In this document: piece after piece, positions 59,624-64,000 of the stretch
How positions within the stretch are numbered: the first letter of the stretch is position 1
Layout: the number at the start of each line of letters is the position of its first letter
DNA from: Clostridia bacterium
GTDB taxonomy: Bacteria; Bacillota; Clostridia; Christensenellales; CAG-138
Assembly (NCBI GenBank): GCA_017538255.1
Contig: JAFYJD010000010.1
Coordinates: 183,201 to 247,200, forward strand
Direction: 5' to 3'
Length of the DNA stretch: 64,000 nucleotides
The notes under the pieces: model-generated
The model's database searches: none
What the model was told of the DNA's origin: nothing
Seen by the model: only the letters and a program-made list of their open reading frames with translations
Made by a program: the position numbers and the translations under genes

Positions 59624-60547
59624 TTGGACAATGAAGAATTGGTCAGCCTGATTCAGCAAGGAACAGATGTCAGTGAAAACCTTGGTCTTCTGTATCAACA
59701 GAATGAAAGCTTCATCAGAAGTGTTTGCAGGAAGTTCAGCAAGGTTGCAGATATTGATGACCTGATGCAGGAAGCATTCTTTGCACTGAAGGACACTGTT
59801 GAAAAACATGATCCTAACAGGGAAGATTCTTCTTTCCTTGGTCATCTGAAACTGTATGTTCAAAACAGGTGCTTGCGATATTCACAAAAGCAATGCGGTC
59901 AGTTCAGCTTCCATGACATGGGAAACACTGTCAGATTGTATAGACAACTGGAAGACAGAACAGGAAGAACACCTGACAAGCAGACTGTGATGACAGAATT
60001 GAAGCTGTCTGAAAAACAATATGATTCCTTGATGCTTGCATTGAATATGTTCAACACCATTGACCTTGACATGAAAATCAGTGTTGACAATGGTGATGAA
60101 GCGACACTTGCAGACAAAGTTGATTCAGGTGAAAGAATTGAAGATGATCTGATTGCAGAAGAACTTAACAGCTATTGCAAGGAAGTTCTTTGGAAGCAGG
60201 TCAAGGAATTGGACATCACAAAACAGAACATTATCTTCCTGATCTATAAACTGGAACTGAAGCAAGAAGACATTGCAATGAATCTTGGAATTGATGCAAA
60301 GACAGTTGCTTTCCATAAGGGAAAAGCCCTGAAGCAACTGAAGCAGATGAAAAAGATTCAGGAACTTGCTGAAATGTATGACTATGATTGCAGTCTTGCA
60401 TATAGAACAGGGCTTCAGAAGTGCTTGGATGGAAAAGGTTCAAATGTGGAAAACCTTGCAATCAAGCGGATTGAATTTGAAGAACAGTTCAGGAAGAAAC
60501 AGAACAAAGTCTTGAAGCTGTTGAAAGGTGATTGTGATGAAACATAA
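59624..60547 (+). CDS. Sigma-70-family RNA polymerase sigma factor of the element
   Basis: A 307-residue sigma factor. Region 2 core: CRKFSKVADIDDLMQEAFFALKDTVEKHDPN (in parts), with a region 4 HTH near the middle (LELKQEDIAMNLGIDAKTVAFHKGKALKQL in parts). A long C-terminal tail is unique to it. Start: TTG 59624 with AAGGTGG five bases upstream; the GTG at 59615 is inside that site. It may redirect host polymerase to element or helper-phage promoters. Its end overlaps the next gene by 11 bases. Confidence 0.83.
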   Translation: MDNEELVSLIQQGTDVSENLGLLYQQNESFIRSVCRKFSKVADIDDLMQEAFFALKDTVEKHDPNREDSSFLGHLKLYVQNRCLRYSQKQCGQFSFHDMGNTVRLYRQLEDRTGRTPDKQTVMTELKLSEKQYDSLMLALNMFNTIDLDMKISVDNGDEATLADKVDSGERIEDDLIAEELNSYCKEVLWKQVKELDITKQNIIFLIYKLELKQEDIAMNLGIDAKTVAFHKGKALKQLKQMKKIQELAEMYDYDCSLAYRTGLQKCLDGKGSNVENLAIKRIEFEEQFRKKQNKVLKLLKGDCDET

Positions 60548-60869
60548 ATTGATATTCAGGGCAAATGATCAGACCTTCACTGTATTCAAGACACAGGATG
60601 AAATCATCAGACTTCTTTCCTTGGAAGGTGTTGAATTGATCAGTGTGAATGATTCAGGTGTTGATGTGGTCAGCACGCTAAAGAAGAATCATGATGAAGG
60701 ACTGACAGAACAAAGGAAGCTTGTCAGGGAAAAAGGAATTGAAACAAAAGCACTTGCAGACATTGCAGGTGTTGACAAGACAACAATGAACAGATGGTTG
60801 AACAAAGACAGTTCAAAGTATTATCAGAAGGTTGTTGATCTTGTCAGGAAGTATGAAGAAAGGCGGTGA
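60537..60869 (+). CDS. HTH protein of the element
   Basis: A 110-residue protein with an HTH in its second half (ETKALADIAGVDKTTMNRWLNKDS in parts), preceded by an N-terminal β-rich part (LIFRANDQTFTVFKTQDEII in parts). No family recognised. Start ATG 60537 overlaps the sigma gene; AAAGGTG is upstream. Ends six bases ahead of the terminase gene. Confidence 0.7.
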   Translation: MKHKLIFRANDQTFTVFKTQDEIIRLLSLEGVELISVNDSGVDVVSTLKKNHDEGLTEQRKLVREKGIETKALADIAGVDKTTMNRWLNKDSSKYYQKVVDLVRKYEERR

Positions 60870-60875
60870 TTGATC

Positions 60876-61307
60876 ATGACACCAAGACAGAAAAAGTTCT
60901 GCTATGAGTATGCCAACAGTGGAAATGCAACACTGTCAGCAATCAATGCAGGTTATGCGGAAAAGACTGCAAGAAGTCAGGGTCAAAGGCTTCTGACACT
61001 TTCCAGTGTTCAGAAGATGCTGAAAGACCTTGCTGAAGAATATGCTTCTGCAAAGATTGCAACAGCTTCTGAAATGCAGGAAAAACTGACGGAAATCATC
61101 AGGGGTCAGTTCATGGAAGATGTCATTGCGGTTGAAGGTTGCGGTGATGGTGTATCACAGGCGGTCACAGTACAGAAGAAACCTTCTGCAAGGGATGTCA
61201 GACAAGCAATTGAAACGCTTGCAAGAATGCAAGGTCTGTTCCATGATAACAATGTTCTGAATGTGTTTGTTCCAGTCTTCAGTGGTGAAGATGATCTTGA
61301 AGAATAA
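60876..61307 (+). CDS. terS: Terminase small subunit
   Basis: A 143-residue TerS: TPRQKKFCYEYANSGNATLSAINAGYAEKTARSQGQRLL (in parts) is the family's HTH-bearing N-terminus. TerS binds packaging sites and steers the large terminase. No TerL, portal or capsid gene is present, so the protein would act with a helper phage's machinery, as terS of SaPI/PICI does. Start ATG 60876 with AAAGGCGG upstream. Confidence 0.88.
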   Translation: MTPRQKKFCYEYANSGNATLSAINAGYAEKTARSQGQRLLTLSSVQKMLKDLAEEYASAKIATASEMQEKLTEIIRGQFMEDVIAVEGCGDGVSQAVTVQKKPSARDVRQAIETLARMQGLFHDNNVLNVFVPVFSGEDDLEE

Positions 61308-61326
61308 AGAAAGGATGAAAAAAACA

Positions 61327-61509
61327 ATGTTTAGAAGAAAGCACAAAGAAAACAAGACAGTAAAGCAAGAACTGAATTGGTGGTTCAAAAGACTGAATTG
61401 CAAAGACATGAAGGAATACAGAAGAAGGTGTCTGAAAGCAATCATGCTTGAAATGTTTGATTCAAAAGAGTATGCACAAGCGGTTCTTGATGGTCTTGCA
61501 GATAATTGA
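61327..61509 (+). CDS. Small basic protein of the element
   Basis: A 60-residue Lys/Arg-rich protein (FRRKHKENKTVKQELNWWFKRL in parts). Start ATG 61327 (an ATG at 61315 directly abuts AAAGG). No family recognised. It could bind nucleic acid; nothing more can be said. Last gene before the non-coding right end. Confidence 0.6.
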   Translation: MFRRKHKENKTVKQELNWWFKRLNCKDMKEYRRRCLKAIMLEMFDSKEYAQAVLDGLADN

Positions 61510-61512
61510 TGC

Positions 61513-61535
61513 AAACTAACACACAACTGACAAAA
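61513..61535 (+). repeat. Dispersed element repeat, copy 4
   Basis: AAACTAACA, then CACAACTGACAAAA, directly after the last gene. Confidence 0.85.
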
Positions 61536-61593
61536 TCCCCTGAAAAGCTTGATTTTATGGGCTTTCACAGTTATGTGAATCAGAACTGCATCA

Positions 61594-61715
61594 TTGACAG
61601 AATGTGGTCAGGGTGCTATAATAAATGTGCATTTGAATAATCAGAATTCAGTGAAGAAGGGAATCTGAAAAGGTTCTCAAGAACAGACAGGTTTCACCAT
61701 CCTGTCTGTTTTCTT
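61594..61715 (+). ncRNA. Candidate small RNA near the element's right end
   Basis: TTGACA (61594-61599) and TATAAT (61617-61622), spacer 17, followed about 60 bases on by a terminator AACAGACAGG (61682-61691) / CCTGTCTGTT (61701-61710) with TTTCTTTT. Expected transcript about 61629-61715, 85 bases, with no real open frame. The promoter is the best in the element. Confidence 0.65.
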
Positions 61716-62030
61716 TTCAGGGGCTTTCTGATCCTTCCTGATCCTTCCTGAAGCATCCTGAAGGGGTCAGATGCATTCTTCCTTGGTCATACTTGGATAG
61801 GTGTCAGGGAAGCTGTCAGGCGGTCACAGGGCGGTCAGAATCGTTCAGGTGGACAAACACACCAAGGACACCTACAAAGGCTGTCAGGGGTCAATTCTGA
61901 AGGTCTGACAGGGGGCTTCTGATGGTTCTGCTTTCTTCTGATCAGTATTGACGGAAAAGGGAAAATGCAGTATTAAGACAGGGAATGAACAGGAACAATT
62001 TGAAAATAAATCTGTATGTGGTTTTGTCCG
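61716..62030. other. Repeat-rich non-coding right end
   Basis: No gene. Tandem TGATCCTTCC occurs twice at 61729-61748 with further variants (TGAAGCATCC); GTCAGG recurs several times between 61800 and 61910, with GGTGTC/GACACC inverted words. Possibly a packaging (pac/cos) site, since terS lies upstream; no direct evidence. Confidence 0.4.
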
Positions 62031-62052
62031 TAACTAACAGGCAACTTACAAA
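62031..62052 (+). repeat. Dispersed element repeat, copy 5 (right end)
   Basis: TAACTAACA, GG, CAACTTACAA, 38 bases from attR. Behind it, CCTTGAAAA and TTTTCAAGG form the hairpin seen also at the left end and in the origin. Confidence 0.85.
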
Positions 62053-62089
62053 AGCCTTGAAAATGGCGGTTTTTCAAGGTCAGGAATTA

Positions 62090-62097
62090 TCAAAGCG
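62090..62097 (+). other. Right attachment-site core (attR)
   Basis: TCAAAGCG followed by CTAA, i.e. the former Ser-Lys-Arg-stop of rpsI, with its native terminator downstream. Confidence 0.65.
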
Positions 62098-62119
62098 CTA
62101 AGCTTCATTGCGTTTTATG

Positions 62120-62148
62120 CTCCCGACCCGCAAGGTCGGGAGTTTTTT
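62120..62148 (+). terminator. Native rpsI terminator, displaced by the element
   Basis: CTCCCGACC (62120-62128) and GGTCGGGAG (62134-62142) around CGCAA, then TTTTTT. Confidence 0.9.
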
Positions 62149-62310
62149 GTGTATTCGCATAAAGCTGCAGCACCGCAAAGACAGATTTCGCGCCCGCTCT
62201 GTTGTAAATTGCTTTGGGTTGAAGACCGAACTCTCATTGAGCGTATGCGCAGGTTGCGCTCCGTTTCGCAATAATAAGCGGTTTTTTGCCGTTATAAAAC
62301 AAAAACGGAC

Positions 62311-62339
62311 TTGAAACGCGCCTGAAAAACTGTTAAAAT
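62311..62339 (+). promoter_or_regulatory. Promoter of the cbiB-like gene
   Basis: TTGAAA (62311-62316) and TAAAAT (62334-62339), spacer 17. The 62149-62310 stretch shows no gene. Confidence 0.55.
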
Positions 62340-62371
62340 ATAGCAAATATCAAAATTAGCGGAGGCTTGTT

Positions 62372-63337
62372 GTGAATCATTTTGCAAGTTGGCTGCTTTG
62401 GCCCACGGTCGCTGTCGCGATCGGATACGCGCTTGCGATACTCGTCGGTTATTCGGGAGGGGTACCGATACTTGATAAACTGCTCGATAGGTTCGCGGGA
62501 TTTACAGAGGAACGGTCGCGCCGCCTGTTCGACAGGGACGAAAACGGCGGAACGCTCGCGGGCGTTTTCGCGCTCATATTCACCTTCATATGTATTTTTC
62601 TCATCCCAATCGCGCTGATCTTCCTGCTTTACTGGTGGACGCCGATCGCGGGGGTCATAGTGGAAGCACTGCTGTGCTGGCAGTTTATATCAACAAGACT
62701 TGTACGAACGACCGCAATCCGCATCTTCCACGCGATAAAGCGCAAGGATATGCGCTCAGCCCGCAGGGTCGCTTCGTCGTTTGAAGACGGGATGGACAAT
62801 GCCGACGAAGAAAGCATCATCGACGCGTCTGTCAACTACAACGCGGAAACCACGCCCGCAGCAAGCGTTGCGCCTATACTCTATATGCTTATCGGCGGCG
62901 CAGCGCTCGGAGCGTTTTACAGAACGCTCAAAATGCTCTCTTTGCGCCTCTCGTTTGACGAGAACGACGCTGATATCGGAAGACCCGTTGCCGCTGCTGA
63001 GTTTGCGCTCGACTTTATCCCGGCAAGGCTCTCGGCGTTGTTAATGCTCGTCGGCGGCTTCATACTCGGATTCGATGTAAAGAACGCACGTCAAACCCTC
63101 AATACGGATCGCAAAAAGGGCGGAGCCAATATCGGTTGGCCGCGCGCCTGCCTTGCAGGACTTCTGAATATTCGCCTCAACGGCAGCGGCGCGATCGGCG
63201 CGGTTGGCGAGCCAACGAGACCGATAGAGAACGAGGACATAATGCGCTCGATGCGCCTTCATATGGAAACCTCGATCGTAACGGTCATCGGCTTTTCGCT
63301 GGTCAGGCTCGGACTGTTCTTCGCCTCGGTGCTTTGA
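62372..63337 (+). CDS. cbiB: CobD/CbiB-like cobalamin biosynthesis membrane protein
   Basis: A 321-residue polytopic membrane protein resembling CbiB/CobD, which attaches aminopropanol (phosphate) to adenosylcobyric acid. Family features: GFTEERSRRLFDR, SASVNYNAETTPAASVAPILY (in parts; compare VESVAENTVDGVVAPLFY), GGAALGAFYRTLKMLS, and the C-terminal region. Some conserved positions differ, so identity is likely rather than certain. Start GTG 62372 with GGAGG six bases upstream. No other cob/cbi gene is nearby. Confidence 0.72.
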   Translation: MNHFASWLLWPTVAVAIGYALAILVGYSGGVPILDKLLDRFAGFTEERSRRLFDRDENGGTLAGVFALIFTFICIFLIPIALIFLLYWWTPIAGVIVEALLCWQFISTRLVRTTAIRIFHAIKRKDMRSARRVASSFEDGMDNADEESIIDASVNYNAETTPAASVAPILYMLIGGAALGAFYRTLKMLSLRLSFDENDADIGRPVAAAEFALDFIPARLSALLMLVGGFILGFDVKNARQTLNTDRKKGGANIGWPRACLAGLLNIRLNGSGAIGAVGEPTRPIENEDIMRSMRLHMETSIVTVIGFSLVRLGLFFASVL

Positions 63338-63381
63338 TACTGCGCCCGCCCCAAAGGTCGGTGCGGATAACGATTATTATT

Positions 63382-63407
63382 GCCGCATACGCTTGTATGC
63401 GGCTTTT
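63382..63407 (+). terminator. Terminator after the cbiB-like gene
   Basis: GCCGCATAC (63382-63390) and GTATGCGGC (63395-63403), GCTT loop, followed by TTTTG. Confidence 0.85.
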
Positions 63408-63444
63408 GTTCGCTAATTATATATCGCCAGGGAACAAAAAAAAC

Positions 63445-63473
63445 TTGACAATGGGCATAGGATGTATTATAAT
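63445..63473 (+). promoter_or_regulatory. Promoter of the tRNA operon
   Basis: TTGACA (63445-63450) and TATAAT (63468-63473), both consensus, spacer 17. Confidence 0.88.
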
Positions 63474-63513
63474 TGCAAAGCCGCTTGAAAATCGCACTTT
63501 CATTCGGCGCTTT

Positions 63514-63589
63514 GGGAGCATAGCTCAGCTGGGAGAGCATCTGCCTTACAAGCAGAGGGTCATAGGTTCGAGCCCTATTGTTCCCACCA
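63514..63589 (+). tRNA. tRNA-Val (TAC)
   Basis: Acceptor GGGAGCA/TGTTCCC, anticodon stem TCTGC/GCAGA with loop CTTACAA, T-loop TTCGAGC, encoded CCA. Confidence 0.96.
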
Positions 63590-63593
63590 ATGT

Positions 63594-63670
63594 GGTCCGG
63601 TAGTTCAGTTGGTTAGAATGCCAGCCTGTCACGCTGGAGGTCAGGGGTTCGAGCCCCCTTCGGATCGCCA
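63594..63670 (+). tRNA. tRNA-Asp (GTC)
   Basis: Acceptor GGTCCGG/TCGGATC, anticodon stem CCAGC/GCTGG with loop CTGTCAC, encoded CCA. Confidence 0.96.
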
Positions 63671-63673
63671 TTT

Positions 63674-63749
63674 GCCTCGGTAGCTCAGTTGGTAGAGCAA
63701 GGGACTGAAAATCCCTGTGTCGGTGGTTCAAGTCCACTCTGAGGCACCA
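63674..63749 (+). tRNA. tRNA-Phe (GAA)
   Basis: Acceptor GCCTCGG/CTGAGGC, anticodon stem AGGGA/TCCCT with loop CTGAAAA, encoded CCA. Confidence 0.96.
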
Positions 63750-63752
63750 CCT

Positions 63753-63828
63753 GCGGGAATAGCTCATTTGGTAGAGCGCCACCTTGCCAAGGTGGAGGTA
63801 GCGGGTTCGAGCCCCGTAATCCGCTCTC
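63753..63828 (+). tRNA. tRNA-Gly (GCC), with mismatched acceptor stem and no encoded CCA
   Basis: Anticodon stem CCACC/GGTGG with loop TTGCCAA (anticodon GCC). The D and T arms look normal. The acceptor pairs GCGGGAA against AATCCGC, leaving A-A at the last two pairs and G-U at the fifth, and CTC stands where the other four genes here carry CCA. A consensus Gly tRNA has TTCCCGC. May be a decaying copy. Confidence 0.8.
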
Positions 63829-63833
63829 AATAT

Positions 63834-63907
63834 GGCGCGATAGCCAAGTGGTAAGGCAATGGTCTGCAACACCGTGATCACCAGTTCAAATCTGGTTCGC
63901 GCCTCCA
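63834..63907 (+). tRNA. tRNA-Cys (GCA)
   Basis: Acceptor GGCGCGA/TCGCGCC, loop CTGCAAC (anticodon GCA), encoded CCA. Short 74-base form, usual for Cys. Confidence 0.95.
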
Positions 63908-63970
63908 ACGGGTTTTCCCGTTACCGATCAAGCGTTCCGGTAGAGATACTGGAACGCTTTCGTGTTTTTA
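63907..63970 (+). terminator. Terminator of the tRNA operon
   Basis: First a small hairpin AACGGG/CCCGTT (63907-63922), then AAGCGTTCC (63930-63938) with GGAACGCTT (63951-63959) followed by TCGTGTTTTT. Confidence 0.8.
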
Positions 63971-64000
63971 TTGCATGCCTGCCAATTATCCGCATGTCTT

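Larger units (their letters stand above)
52235..62097. mobile_element. Integrated phage-satellite-like element (PICI-like) at the 3' end of rpsI
   Basis: About 9.86 kb bounded by TCAAAGCG at 52235-52242 and 62090-62097. Gene order: RHH protein, tyrosine integrase, HTH protein and XRE repressor on the minus strand; then Cro-like regulator, primase-helicase, iteron-rich region, small Cys protein, Mor-like activator, two small proteins, sigma factor, HTH protein, terminase small subunit and one small protein on the plus strand. No capsid, portal, large terminase, tail, holin, lysin, relaxase or T4SS genes occur. This matches phage-inducible chromosomal islands (SaPI/PICI) in plan. DNA is CpG-poor with GGCGG/GGTGG-type ribosome sites, unlike the host. 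No family-level similarity could be tested. A defective prophage is the alternative. Confidence 0.8.

Noticed and set aside
52235..62097. Integrative conjugative element
   Set aside because: No relaxase, coupling protein or type IV secretion genes; the terminase gene points to phage packaging.
63546..63908. A 120-codon minus-strand frame over the tRNA cluster
   Set aside because: It is the antisense reading of tRNA genes, a known source of false proteins.

Overview
The window looks like a chromosome segment of an anaerobic, spore-forming clostridial Firmicute, probably an uncultivated gut lineage. The grounds are a bifurcating-type [FeFe] hydrogenase operon, a Bcd/EtfBA module with a ferredoxin-extended EtfA, CotF-type spore coat genes, DUF4364 and YitT proteins, cohesin and dockerin proteins, and consistent GGAGG ribosome sites with TTGACA/TATAAT promoters. 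The host DNA is GC-rich and rich in CpG. Species cannot be named from the sequence.

Layout: 1-3.4 kb (minus) is a cohesin / dockerin-redoxin / Pth operon in which the Pth frame runs without a stop into D-serine ammonia-lyase and leaves the window. 3.6-4.8 kb is an M20 amidohydrolase. 5.1-13.5 kb is a ten-gene hydrogenase operon: NuoE-like, NuoF-like and HydA catalytic subunits plus a signalling-type set (two DRTGG proteins, two GHKL ATPases, a PHP protein and a second H-cluster protein). 13.6-17 kb has an MTA/SAH nucleosidase and an ArsR-controlled metal efflux operon. 17-20.3 kb is bcd-etfB-etfA. 20.3-25.5 kb (minus) has an NlpC-type lipoprotein, gap, a GT2 and an XRE/zinc-ribbon protein, then two decayed genes. 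25.5-26.2 kb has tRNA-Gln, a duplicated tRNA tail and tRNA-Val. 26.3-37 kb is mostly housekeeping (DUF4364-yitT; a radical SAM/RNase G/YdcF operon; mscL, icd, a SEC-C protein, lipoate ligase). 37-40.4 kb is lon plus two coat genes behind a hairpin that covers their ribosome site. 40.5-46.9 kb is variable: tRNA-Arg, a mosaic repeat, a GNAT gene, a Pgl-like glycan cluster, a low-GC orphan gene and an rtcB stump. 46.9-52.2 kb holds rpsB-tsf, a dockerin-tagged caspase-fold protein and rplM-rpsI.

52.2-62.1 kb is the most notable part: an integrated element of about 9.9 kb placed exactly at the 3' end of rpsI, with low CpG and different composition from the host. It has a tyrosine integrase, divergent XRE/Cro-type regulators with three copies of a 15-bp operator, a primase-helicase followed by an iteron-rich AT-rich candidate origin, a Mor-like activator, a sigma factor and a terminase small subunit, and no capsid, portal, tail, lysis or conjugation genes. 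This is the plan of a phage satellite (PICI/SaPI-like). It also has a five-copy dispersed repeat and two candidate small RNAs.

After the element come the displaced rpsI terminator, a CbiB/CobD-like membrane protein and a five-tRNA operon (Val, Asp, Phe, Gly, Cys), in which the Gly tRNA has a damaged acceptor stem.
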